Shown piece by piece: positions 56,734-64,000 of a DNA stretch of 64,000 nt; position 1 is the stretch's first letter, and every line of letters starts with the position of its first letter. This DNA is from JBCCBV01 sp039033855 (GTDB taxonomy: Bacteria > Planctomycetota > Phycisphaerae > Phycisphaerales > Phycisphaeraceae): assembly GCA_039033855.1 (NCBI GenBank), contig JBCCBV010000009.1, positions 1 to 64,000 of the forward strand. The letters are read 5' to 3'. Both the position numbers and the translations under genes were made by a program. The notes beneath the pieces were generated by a model. The model was given only the letters and a program-made list of their open reading frames with translations. It made no database searches and had not been told where the DNA came from.

Positions 56734-57354
56734 TCACATCGATTGGATCCGCCTAACGTAATCCGCATGAACCTGCAGAGATTTAGGCGGGTGGTGGTCG
56801 CCTACGCCGACCAGAATCACCTGTACCCCTTCGCGTCGAGCGAACTTCATCGCAGGGATGAAATCGTTGTCCGAGGTTACAAGCGCGATTCGGTCTACGA
56901 TCCGCTTGCTGGATAGCCATGCCACATCAAGGCCAATTTTGATATCGACCTGTTTCTGCTTGAAGTCGGGCCGAAAATCTCCGGCTTGGACCGGGCGTGG
57001 GTTTTTGGCAAGGTTTCCGGCCTCTCGTTCGCCGATCTTCCAGCCGTCGAAGGAGATTTCTCCCTTCCGAAAGGCGATGGTCTCGGTCCGCTCAAGCTCA
57101 TCAATCAGCCTAGACATCCGGCGGTAGGTGGTTTGCGACTTGAAGTCGATCTTTTCGCCGGAGACGGGATTTCTCTGGGTGTTGTCGTAAGGCGGGCAGT
57201 GGTAACAAAAAACCCGAAAGACTTCCTCTTGGTCGGTTACGCACCGCTTGGCCAAGCCGACAATGTCCTCCGCGGTTGCGTGACGGCGACCCAGCAGTGG
57301 ATACATTTTGTAAAGCAGGAATCCTAAATCGATCAGTACCGCCACGGATTTCAT
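56734..57354 (-). CDS. NYN-domain (PIN-like) protein on a small island
   Basis: A 206-residue NYN/LabA-DUF88-type protein. The N-terminal acid is in SVAVLIDLGFLLYKM and the catalytic cluster is in VDIKIGLDVAWLSS and ALVTSDNDFIPAMKFARREG, the metal-binding Asp set of PIN-like ribonucleases. The C-terminus ends VHADYVRRIQSM. Base composition is clearly lower in GC than that of its neighbours (about 55% in lines I counted). It is bounded by direct repeats and preceded by a hairpin with a T-run, so it looks acquired. A role in RNA cleavage, perhaps against foreign nucleic acid, is inference. Confidence 0.85.
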   Translation of the reverse strand: MKSVAVLIDLGFLLYKMYPLLGRRHATAEDIVGLAKRCVTDQEEVFRVFCYHCPPYDNTQRNPVSGEKIDFKSQTTYRRMSRLIDELERTETIAFRKGEISFDGWKIGEREAGNLAKNPRPVQAGDFRPDFKQKQVDIKIGLDVAWLSSKRIVDRIALVTSDNDFIPAMKFARREGVQVILVGVGDHHPPKSLQVHADYVRRIQSM

Positions 57355-57369
57355 GCCGTGGTTCTACCA

Positions 57370-57411
57370 AAAAAAGCGACCCTGTCCCCTCAATAAAGCG
57401 GGGCAGGGTCG
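57370..57411 (-). terminator. Hairpin with T-run in the NYN leader
   Basis: The 12-bp stem CGACCCTGCCCC/GGGACAGGGTCG (minus strand; one G-T pair, 11-nt loop) is followed by CTTTTTTT. It ends 15 nt before ATG 57354. It could terminate upstream minus-strand transcripts, attenuate NYN expression or be a REP-like end. The GGGGACAGGGTC core resembles, from memory, repeats found near small transposases. Confidence 0.6.
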
Positions 57412-57544
57412 AACTTGAATACGCAGAATGCTGAAGCAAGCTTGAAGTGCAGCTAGACCTCAGGCTGTATCTACACTATCGGCGGATCACGCCTACTTCA
57501 ACAGGATGTGTCAAATGAAGACGGCCCGTGGCATCCGAGCGCAC

Positions 57545-57573
57545 GCCGCCGTCGCCGCCGCGTAACGCCCGGG
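57545..57573. repeat. 29-bp direct repeat, right copy (island boundary)
   Basis: The right-hand partner of 56705-56733, exactly 840 bp away and with one mismatch. The sequence after it (57574 onward) returns to high GC and would follow the sulfotransferase gene directly if the island were removed. Confidence 0.75.
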
Positions 57574-57739
57574 CCTCGCCCGGCGTAAGCCCAACAGAAC
57601 CCTTGGTCCGCCGGTCCCCGGGCAATACCCTTGGGCTTGGTTCGTTGTGCCCGGGTCGCCGACGCTCCGCCGTAGGCACGCTGCAGGACGCCCCCGGGTG
57701 GGGTGGCCCCGTTCCGCCAGCATCGCACGAGGACACGAC
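57574..57739. other. Intergenic stretch before the DUF1800 gene
   Basis: No gene is seen. It holds an inverted repeat with arms AAGCCCAA (57586-57593) and TTGGGCTT (57631-57638) and, just before 57740, GAGGA as a ribosome site for the DUF1800 gene. Confidence 0.5.
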
Positions 57740-59245
57740 ATGGCGCAGTCCACCTCGCTCGCCCCGCTCCAGCCCGCGCAGTTCGGGCCGGCCCAGGCCC
57801 GTCACCTGCTCCGTCGCGCCGGGTACGCCGCCCGTCTGGACGACGTCCGCCAGGCCGTAGACGACGGGCTCGACGCCACCGTCGACCGGCTGGTCGATTA
57901 CCGCGAGGTCGAGGTCGACGGCCTGGAGCCGCCCGAAACCGACCCCGACGTCATCCGTCCCCGGACCCAGGACGAGCGCACCGAGCGCCGGCGGGCCTTC
58001 CAAAGCCGCGACGCCGAGGCCATCGCCAAGGTCCAGCAGCAGGACCAGCAGAACCGCCGGGCCGACCGCCGGATGCACCGCGAACTCCAGACCTGGTGGG
58101 GCCGTCGGATCGTCGCCACGCCCCGGCCGCTCGAAGAAAAACTCACCCTCTTCTGGCACGGCCACTTCGCCACCCGGTGGAACGACGTACGCGACGCCTA
58201 CCTGATGCTCCAGCAGCACGCGCTGCTGCGGCGCGAGGCCGACGGCAGCTTCGCCGACCTGGCCCGCAGCATGGTCCGCGACCCGGCGATGCTCAAGTTC
58301 CTCAACAACGACCGCAACCGCCGGCAGAACCCCAACGAAAACCTCGCCCGCGAGCTCATGGAGCTGTTCACCCTGGGCGAAGGCCAATACGCCGAGGCCG
58401 ACATCCGCGAGGGCGCCCGGGCGCTCACCGGCTACTTCCCCAGCGACAACGGCTTCCAGTTCCGCCGGCCGGCCCACGATTCGGGGTCGAAAACCATCCT
58501 CGGCGTCCGCGGCGACCACGACGGCGACGACTTTGTCCAGATCCTGCTGGCCCGCAAGGCCTGCGCCCGGTACATCGCGCTCAAGCTCTACCGGGCCTTC
58601 GCCGCCGACGTGCCCGAATACGTCCAACAGCTCGACCGCCCGACCCGGTCGATTGTTGATTCGCTGGGCGACCGCCTGCGACGCGAGCGCTACGCGATCC
58701 GCCCGACGCTCAAGACGTTGTTCCGCAGCCGGGCGTTCTACGACCCCGCGGTGGTGGCCAACAAAATCAAAGACCCGGCCGAGGCCGTCGCCAGCCTGAC
58801 CCAGGCGCTCGACCTGCCCGACCGCGGTCCCCGGGCCGTGGTCGACGCCATGAGCGAAATGGGCATGGAGCTGTTCAACCCGCCCACCGTCGCCGGTTGG
58901 GAAGGCGGCCGGGCCTGGATCAACACCACCACGCTGTTCGTCCGCCAGAACACCGCGGCCTGGCTGCTGACCGGCGTACGACCCGAGCGTCCCCGGTTCC
59001 GAGCCAACCAGGTCAAGCACGACCCGATCCGCTGGGTCAAAGACCTGCCCGACCCGACCCACGCCGACATCGTCGACCGCTACCTGGAGATGCTGGTCGC
59101 CCCGACGCTCCCCGACGAGCGCAAGGCACCGCTCCTGGCGTTCCTCGAAACCCGCGCCGGCGGGTCCGACCGCAGGCCCGACGCCGATACGCTGGTGGCG
59201 CTGCTGGCTTTGATCACCGCGTTGCCCGAACACCAGCTCTGCTAG
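57740..59245 (+). CDS. DUF1800 family protein
   Basis: A 501-residue protein. GAGGA lies upstream of ATG 57740. Family signatures are FGPAQARHLLRRAGYAA at the N-terminus, KLTLFWHGHFATRW, NLARELMELFTLGEGQYAE, GARALTGYFPSDNGFQFR, and PPTVAGWEGGRAWINTTTLF near the end. DUF1800 proteins nearly always precede a DUF1501 gene, as here, 36 bp downstream. They are cytoplasmic or exported partners of unknown function. Confidence 0.93.
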   Translation: MAQSTSLAPLQPAQFGPAQARHLLRRAGYAARLDDVRQAVDDGLDATVDRLVDYREVEVDGLEPPETDPDVIRPRTQDERTERRRAFQSRDAEAIAKVQQQDQQNRRADRRMHRELQTWWGRRIVATPRPLEEKLTLFWHGHFATRWNDVRDAYLMLQQHALLRREADGSFADLARSMVRDPAMLKFLNNDRNRRQNPNENLARELMELFTLGEGQYAEADIREGARALTGYFPSDNGFQFRRPAHDSGSKTILGVRGDHDGDDFVQILLARKACARYIALKLYRAFAADVPEYVQQLDRPTRSIVDSLGDRLRRERYAIRPTLKTLFRSRAFYDPAVVANKIKDPAEAVASLTQALDLPDRGPRAVVDAMSEMGMELFNPPTVAGWEGGRAWINTTTLFVRQNTAAWLLTGVRPERPRFRANQVKHDPIRWVKDLPDPTHADIVDRYLEMLVAPTLPDERKAPLLAFLETRAGGSDRRPDADTLVALLALITALPEHQLC

Positions 59246-59281
59246 CCCGCCCGTCCCCCTGACTTTCTTAGGAATTGCGGC

Positions 59282-60622
59282 ATGTGTGACTTTTTCCACC
59301 CCCTGTCCGTCGAGACCCCCCGCGAGCCCGGCGAGCACGCCCTGACCCGACGGGGCTTTTTGGGCACCACCGCCGCGATGATCTCCGCCGCCGCCAGCGT
59401 GCCCGGCTTTATCGACGCCGCCGGCCAGGCGCTCGCCGACACCGCCATGCGCACCAGCTCGGTCCCGGGCCGGCCCGAAGAGCGCGTGCTGGTCGTCATC
59501 CAGCTTTCCGGCGGCAACGACGGGCTCAACACCGTGCTGCCCCTGGGGTCGTCCGCCTACCACCGGGCCCGCCCGGCGCTCGGCGTCGCCGACGACCAGG
59601 CCCTGCCCATCGGCCGCGACATCGGCCTGCACCCGCAGCTCGAACCGGTGCGCGACCTGATCGCCCAGGAACAAGCCGCCGCGATCCTCGGCGTGGGATA
59701 CCCCAACCCCAACCGCAGCCACTTCCAGAGCATGGACATCTGGCACCGCGGCGTGCTCGACGCCCGCGGCCGCGACCAATCGCTCGGCTGGATCGGCAAG
59801 GCGCTCGACCACGGCATCGGCGCCGACCACCCCGACGCGGGCCTGGCCTGCGTGTCGCTCGGCCAGCAGACCTACCTGGCCACGCAGGGCCGGTCGATTG
59901 CGCCGGTCAACTTCAAGAGCCCCGAGCTGTTCCGCTGGTCCGGCCAGGCCGTGCACGACGAAATGGCCGGCGCCTACCAACAGGCCGTGGCCGAGCCGTC
60001 GATCGAAGAATCCAACCCCGAGCCCGACAGCGCCGCCGCGTTCCTCCAGCGGACCGCCTCGGACGCCGCGGTGGCGTCGTCGCGCGTGCGCAAGGCCGTG
60101 CAGGGCAAGAGCGAGGTCGAGTTCCCCCGCCACGCGCTCGGCCGGCAGCTGCAAACCGTGGCCAACATGATCAAGGCCGAGCTGCCCACTCGCGTCTATT
60201 ACGTCGCGCTCGGCGGGTTCGACACCCACGCCGGGCAGGCCGGCCGACACCCCAACCTGCTCCGCCAGTTCGCCACCGGCGTGTTCGCCTTCCAGCGCGA
60301 GCTCCAGCGCACCGGGCACGACGGCCGTGTGGTTACGCTCGCCTTCAGCGAGTTCGGCCGGCGCGTCAAAGAAAACGCCTCGGGCGGCACGGACCACGGC
60401 GCCGCGGGGCCGATGTTCGCCTTCGGCCCGGCCGTCAAGCACGGCGCCCTGGGGAACTACCCCGACCTCGCCCGGCTCGACAACGGCGACCTCCGCCACA
60501 CCGTGGATTTCCGCGCGATCTACGCCGGCGTGCTGCGCGATTGGATGAAGCTCGACCCCAAGGTCGCCGTCGGGAACATCCGCCCCGAGACCATCATCCG
60601 CCGCGCGTTCCTGGCCGCGTGA
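59282..60622 (+). CDS. DUF1501 family protein, Tat-exported
   Basis: A 446-residue protein. The leader ALTRRGFLGTTAAMISAAAS has the twin-arginine motif RRGFLG, so folded export by Tat is predicted. The alkaline-phosphatase-like fold shows LVVIQLSGGNDGLNTVLPLG, IGLHPQLEPVRDL, and FDTHAGQAGRHPNLL with AFSEFGRRVKENASGGTDHG (metal-binding His and Asp). AGGA precedes ATG 59282. Together with DUF1800 it may form a secreted hydrolase pair; the substrate is unknown. Confidence 0.93.
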   Translation: MCDFFHPLSVETPREPGEHALTRRGFLGTTAAMISAAASVPGFIDAAGQALADTAMRTSSVPGRPEERVLVVIQLSGGNDGLNTVLPLGSSAYHRARPALGVADDQALPIGRDIGLHPQLEPVRDLIAQEQAAAILGVGYPNPNRSHFQSMDIWHRGVLDARGRDQSLGWIGKALDHGIGADHPDAGLACVSLGQQTYLATQGRSIAPVNFKSPELFRWSGQAVHDEMAGAYQQAVAEPSIEESNPEPDSAAAFLQRTASDAAVASSRVRKAVQGKSEVEFPRHALGRQLQTVANMIKAELPTRVYYVALGGFDTHAGQAGRHPNLLRQFATGVFAFQRELQRTGHDGRVVTLAFSEFGRRVKENASGGTDHGAAGPMFAFGPAVKHGALGNYPDLARLDNGDLRHTVDFRAIYAGVLRDWMKLDPKVAVGNIRPETIIRRAFLAA

Positions 60623-60653
60623 TGCTGAAAAAATCAAGAACGATCTGGTTGCC

Positions 60654-60938
60654 GTGACCCGAACCCTTGTGATCTACCACGGCCGCGTGCAGGGCGTCGG
60701 CTTCCGCTACACGGCCGTGCGCATCGCCCGCCGGTATGCCGTGGCGGGGGTCGTCCAAAACCAGCCCGACGGCACGGTGCGACTCGAAGCCGAAGGCGCC
60801 GCCGACGACCTCGACGCGTTTCTGCAGGAACTGCAAGACGCCATGGCCCGCCACATCCAGCACGTCGATCGGCACACCCTCGAACCTACCGGCGCGTTTG
60901 GCCACCCGGCGCCCGGCGGGCTGAAGATCCTCCGCTGA
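60654..60938 (+). CDS. acyP: Acylphosphatase
   Basis: A 94-residue acylphosphatase hydrolysing acyl phosphates. The catalytic Arg18 lies in HGRVQGVGFRYTAV and Asn36 in VVQNQPDGTVRLEAEG. GTG 60654 is 32 nt after the DUF1501 stop. Standard length and fold; probably cytosolic. Confidence 0.95.
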   Translation: MTRTLVIYHGRVQGVGFRYTAVRIARRYAVAGVVQNQPDGTVRLEAEGAADDLDAFLQELQDAMARHIQHVDRHTLEPTGAFGHPAPGGLKILR

Positions 60939-60955
60939 GCTTGCCCGTCCGCCGC

Positions 60956-61957
60956 CTACCCGCCGCGGTCTTCTTCTCGGTCTTTCTCCCGTTCCAGCGC
61001 CGTGCGGTACGCCGACTTCACCCGGTGTTGCAGCGATTCGACCTCGTGGGCGAGTTCGGCCAGTTCGTCGGACAGCGACGCCTGGCCGGTGTTTTCGATG
61101 TGCTTGCGCCGTTGGCGCTGCTCCTGCTCGGCCTGGGCCTCGTCCATCGAGTTGATGATGACGCCGATGAACAGGTTGAGCATGATCATCGTGCCCAGCG
61201 CCACAAACGACACGAAATACCCCGCCCCGAGCACCGGCATGGCCTTGGGCTCGTAGGCATAACCCAGGTTCGGGTCGGCCAGGTAGGTCCCCAGCCGTGG
61301 CGGCGGGTACTGGTCGCTGCCGAACATCTGCGTGTACATGATGTCGGTCCAGTCTTCGAGCGTCACCACCCGGAAAAGCGAGAGCATCGACCGCGGCAGG
61401 TCGTGGAAGTGCACCGGGTCGTTGGCGCGGAACAGGAACACGCCCAGCACCGCGTAGATGTAGAACAGGATGCCCAGCAGCAGCCCGACCCACGCCATCG
61501 AGGGCAGGCTCTTGAGCAGCGAGCCAACCAGCAGCTGCAGCTTGGGCACCGCGCTGACCACGCGCAGCGTGCGCAGCACCCGGGCCAGCCGGAGCACCGC
61601 GGCGTACTGCCCGTCGAGCGGCAGGAAGCAGACCACCACGATCGAGAAGTCGAACAGGTTCCACGGGTCGCGGAAGTAGTCGTGCCACCGCCGGCCGCCG
61701 GCCAGGATCTTCAGGGCCGCCTCGGCGGCGAAGACCCAGAGAATGATCTTGTCGAACAGGTGCAGCAGGTCGCCGTGGCTGGCCATCAGGTGCGGGTTGG
61801 TTTCCAGGCCCACCACCACCGCGGCCAGCCCGATGACGATCAAGATGATGCGGTCGAACCACCGCCAGGTCACCAGGCGCCTGGCCAGGCCGGCGAAACC
61901 AGACGGGCCCGCTGGGTGTGCCGTCGGCTCGGGTTGAGATGGCGTTCCCTCGGGCAT
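60956..61957 (-). CDS. Voltage-gated cation channel, NaChBac type, filter TLEDWTD
   Basis: A 333-residue single-domain channel with S1-S6. S4 carries Arg123, Arg126, Arg129 and Arg132 (VLRLARVLRTLRVV). The pore filter is TLEDWTD (199-205). Homotetrameric NaChBac-type Na+ channels normally read TLESW(S/A)S; the engineered Ca2+ channel CavAb has TLDDWSD. Asp at positions 4 and 7 here suggests Ca2+ permeability (inference). There is a pore-loop insert of about 35 residues before S6, and a C-terminal coiled coil (LSDELAELAHEVESLQHRVK). ATG 61957; the frame is open 18 nt upstream. It is convergent with acyP. Confidence 0.92.
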   Translation of the reverse strand: MPEGTPSQPEPTAHPAGPSGFAGLARRLVTWRWFDRIILIVIGLAAVVVGLETNPHLMASHGDLLHLFDKIILWVFAAEAALKILAGGRRWHDYFRDPWNLFDFSIVVVCFLPLDGQYAAVLRLARVLRTLRVVSAVPKLQLLVGSLLKSLPSMAWVGLLLGILFYIYAVLGVFLFRANDPVHFHDLPRSMLSLFRVVTLEDWTDIMYTQMFGSDQYPPPRLGTYLADPNLGYAYEPKAMPVLGAGYFVSFVALGTMIMLNLFIGVIINSMDEAQAEQEQRQRRKHIENTGQASLSDELAELAHEVESLQHRVKSAYRTALEREKDREEDRGG

Positions 61958-62040
61958 CACGTGGCCGCTCCGCAAGGCGTCAGCAGATCGCCGGCCCGCG
62001 AAGCATCCCCGGACGGCTCACGCACGGCAAGCCGGCCGGC

Positions 62041-62769
62041 CTACGCATCGCCCGGTTCGCTCCCGTCAGAAGGCGCATCGCCCGGGTCCTTGGGGTCCGC
62101 AGGCTTGCCCCCGGATGTGTCATTGGGTTTGCCGCCGGGCTTATGCCCGGGCTTGGGTCCGTCCGAGGCCTTGGATGGCGGCCCGCCGGGCGGCTCGACC
62201 TTGCGCCGGGTCACCGGCCCCGCGCCGCCGGGGCGACGGCCGCGCTGGTAGTACGCCGTGGCCGACGTATCGCCCCCGGTTTTCTTGTCCCCGGCCGAGG
62301 CGTTCGATTCTCCGCCGGCCCCTCCGCTTGGATGCGGCGCGCCCTTGTCGAGCGACGACAGCCCCCGCGGGTCCGACGGCACGGCGAACAGGCTGGGCGC
62401 CACGCGCGCGCCCTCTTCCATCACCACCGCCGGCGCCTGGACGTCGCCCTTGAACTGGGCCTTGGCGCCGATCGTCAGCGTGCGCCCGCACAGGACCTTC
62501 TTGGCGTCGACGATGCCCTGGCAGTCGACCCCGCCGTGGGCCTCGATCACGTCGCAGATCAGCCGTCCCCGCCGGGCCACGGTGACCTTGCCGCAGGTGC
62601 GCAGCTCGCGGATCGGGCCGCGCCGCTGCCCGGCCTTGACCACCTCGTCCGCGACAAACACCGGGCGGTTGCACCCGGAGCACGACGTGGACTGCGCCCG
62701 CCCGGACACCTCGAAGCGGTGGCCGCACAGGTAGCACTGAACCGTTTTGGGGCTGACGCTGCGCGCCAT
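62041..62769 (-). CDS. Bactofilin-like protein with N-terminal zinc ribbon
   Basis: A 242-residue protein. A zinc ribbon at the start has Cys12, Cys15, Cys30 and Cys33 (VQCYLCGHRF, SCSGCNRPV). Residues about 60-135 look like a short bactofilin beta-helix (CGKVTVARRGRLICDVIEAH, GRTLTIGAKAQFKGDVQAPA). The C-terminal 110 residues are Gly/Pro/Lys/Asp-rich and disordered. ATG 62769 gives the ribbon directly. It follows the bactofilin gene on the same strand, so the two may form mixed polymers or one may recruit the other to the membrane or DNA. Confidence 0.8.
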   Translation of the reverse strand: MARSVSPKTVQCYLCGHRFEVSGRAQSTSCSGCNRPVFVADEVVKAGQRRGPIRELRTCGKVTVARRGRLICDVIEAHGGVDCQGIVDAKKVLCGRTLTIGAKAQFKGDVQAPAVVMEEGARVAPSLFAVPSDPRGLSSLDKGAPHPSGGAGGESNASAGDKKTGGDTSATAYYQRGRRPGGAGPVTRRKVEPPGGPPSKASDGPKPGHKPGGKPNDTSGGKPADPKDPGDAPSDGSEPGDA

Positions 62770-62909
62770 CGCTGCCCAACCGGGACCCATGTCCCAAAGA
62801 ACTGGAGAACAACAGAACAACCAGCCGCGCAAGCGCCGGGCGCTCGCGTGGCCGTCGTGGGGTGCGGCCCGTCTTGATTACCGATCCGGCCGGACCGGCC
62901 GCGGGGCGT

Positions 62910-63314
62910 TTACTTCTTGGCGGGCGGCTGACCCTGGCCCTGCGGGGGGGCGGCCTGCGGCGCTGCTGCCGAGGGCTTGCCGGAGCCGGCGTCGGGCCCG
63001 ACCGCGCACACGCCGTAGAGCGAAGCGCCCTCGGCCATCACCATCTTGGCGGCGGTGATGTCGCCGCGCACCACGCCGCTGCTGTTGAGCTTGACCGTGT
63101 CCTGGGCCTTGACGTTGCCCTCGATCAGCCCGTCGACCGCCAGCGCCGCCGCCGACACGTCGGCCTTGCACTGGGCGTTCTGGCTGACCTGCAGCTCGCC
63201 TTTGCCGGTAATGGTCCCGTCGAACTTGCCGTTGATCCGCGCGGTGCGCTCGAAGGACAGCTTGCCCTCGAAGTGGGAATCTGCGCCCACGATCGTCGTA
63301 TCGCCATCGGCCAT
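62910..63314 (-). CDS. Bactofilin
   Basis: A 134-residue polymer-forming bactofilin. ATG 63314 has TTAGGAG 7 nt upstream. The beta-helix repeats are TIVGADSHFEGKLSFERTAR, GKFDGTITGKGELQVSQNAQ, ADVSAAALAVDGLIEGNVKA, and VVRGDITAAKMVMAEGASLYG. The tail is Ala/Pro/Gln-rich. Bactofilins form cytoskeletal filaments at the inner membrane that scaffold envelope or stalk proteins. Confidence 0.92.
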   Translation of the reverse strand: MADGDTTIVGADSHFEGKLSFERTARINGKFDGTITGKGELQVSQNAQCKADVSAAALAVDGLIEGNVKAQDTVKLNSSGVVRGDITAAKMVMAEGASLYGVCAVGPDAGSGKPSAAAPQAAPPQGQGQPPAKK

Positions 63315-63487
63315 GTCGTTGCTCCTAAAGGGGTTAGGGGGATCGTCCGGCCGGTTGGCCGGCGATGCGGGTCCGCCGCGACAAGGCCCCATCGGCCCTG
63401 CGGACGGCCGGGCAGTCTACGGCGCCCCCGTGCGCACGGCCCCGCCCCAAACCGCCCCCTGCGCACCCCCGTTCCGGAGACCTCGCC

Positions 63488-64000
63488 GTGCCGCCGTCTC
63501 GCCCTTTGTTGACGCTGTTCGCCACACTGTTTGCCCTTTGCTTCGCCCCGGCCTGGGTCGCGCTCTTTGGCTGCGCGGACGCGTATCGCATCGGCGACAT
63601 CCTGATCCACGACCCCGCCGACCGCACCGCCGTCGTGACCCAGCCCGACCCGACGGGCGCCCCGCGCATCAACCCGTACCGCTACGCGCCCGAGCACGCC
63701 GACGATCGCGGCCGGCTGCCTGAAGGCCGCGCGTCGCTCTACCAAACCGCCGTGGCGGGTCAGGACACCGAGAACGCACGGCGTGCGCGGAACCGGCTGC
63801 AGAACGCGGTGCTGGCCGTGTCGGACCGGGCCGCGGCGCAGCACTGGGCCGGGGTCAAGGCCGCCGAAGCCGGGAGCAACTTGGCGCTCGGCGTCGCACA
63901 AATCGGCCTTTCGGGCGTGGCGTCGGTGGCGACCGCGGGGTCGAGCCAGGCGCTGTCCGCCGGCGCGGCCGGCCTGGGCGGGACCCGCGCCACGCTGAGC
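63488..64000 (+). CDS. Lipoprotein, unknown, cut by the right edge
   Basis: GTG 63488 has CGGAG about 8 nt upstream. The frame is open for 171 codons to the window end. A hydrophobic leader (LLTLFATLFALCFAPAWVAL) is followed by LFGC, a lipobox-like sequence, so export and lipidation are likely. Mature motifs include DAYRIGDILIHDPADRTAVV. The second half is helical, with ENARRARNRLQNAVLAVSDR and Ala/Gly-rich stretches that could be a membrane hairpin. Not recognised. Confidence 0.7.
   Translation, partial: MPPSRPLLTLFATLFALCFAPAWVALFGCADAYRIGDILIHDPADRTAVVTQPDPTGAPRINPYRYAPEHADDRGRLPEGRASLYQTAVAGQDTENARRARNRLQNAVLAVSDRAAAQHWAGVKAAEAGSNLALGVAQIGLSGVASVATAGSSQALSAGAAGLGGTRATLS

Noticed and set aside
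57476..60637. A 1053-codon open frame on the minus strand opposite the DUF1800/DUF1501 pair
   Set aside because: It lies opposite two well-supported family genes and shows shadow-type composition with no motifs.
1..64000. tRNA, rRNA, riboswitches, complete prophage or IS elements
   Set aside because: No tRNA or rRNA signatures, transposase, integrase or phage structural genes were recognised on either strand.

Overview
The window is a GC-rich (about 70%) bacterial chromosome segment without rRNA, tRNA or CRISPR loci. The gene set points to the Planctomycetota, probably a Phycisphaerae-like lineage. The pointers are a DUF1800/DUF1501 pair, PEP-CTERM proteins with dockerin-like calcium loops, prepilin-like secreted proteins, bactofilins, a BamA, WG repeats and many lineage-type secreted proteins of unknown function. 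This placement is inference from gene content; no marker gene was compared with a database.

Layout. 1-4400: topoisomerase subunit A (cut by the left edge), ruvC, and a STAS protein coupled to a short type II/IV secretion ATPase. 4400-10800: a glycosyltransferase, a secreted protein, an inositol-phosphatase family enzyme, a prepilin-like protein and a MOSC protein. 10800-14600: two neighbouring PEP-CTERM genes sharing a dockerin-like C-terminal module, separated by a 27-bp tandem array. 14800-23100: pdhA and bamA (divergent), a calcium-binding repeat protein, a decayed copy of the bamA 3' end and a third PEP-CTERM protein. 23200-30550: a YhaM-like exonuclease, ferredoxin, an orphan cytosine methyltransferase, the anmK-murQ cell-wall recycling pair and ribD. 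30570-32582: two inverted copies of a 119-bp palindromic element bracket a CDGSH protein and a dicarboxylate-type symporter. 32584-36970: der, tsaB, trpD and two coupled membrane proteins. 37000-40300: an extremely acidic protein, a Nudix hydrolase and lipoproteins. 40400-46100: two sugar-type enzymes, an HTH-receiver fusion, a HAD phosphatase, a sigma-70 factor and superoxide dismutase. 46350-56700: lipoprotein, pilin, yqeY, a K+ channel with a zinc ribbon, arfB, a WG-repeat protein, a flavin oxidase, an FKBP, a hydrolase and a sulfotransferase. 56705-57573: a small lower-GC island with a NYN gene between 29-bp direct repeats. 57740-64000: the DUF1800/DUF1501 pair, acylphosphatase, a voltage-gated cation channel with filter TLEDWTD, two bactofilin-type genes and a lipoprotein cut by the right edge.

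Shared signals. At least 13 genes have a TANNNT-like hexamer (one is GATAAT) only 5-8 nt before the start codon and no Shine-Dalgarno, which suggests widespread leaderless transcription; others (topoisomerase, prepilin, EEP nuclease, sigma factor, acidic protein) have clear Shine-Dalgarno sites. A 9-mer, CCCCCGGAA/TTCCGGGGG, recurs through coding and non-coding DNA and seeds Pro/Gly/Ala-rich tails. Neighbouring genes are often coupled by 4-nt stop/start overlaps.
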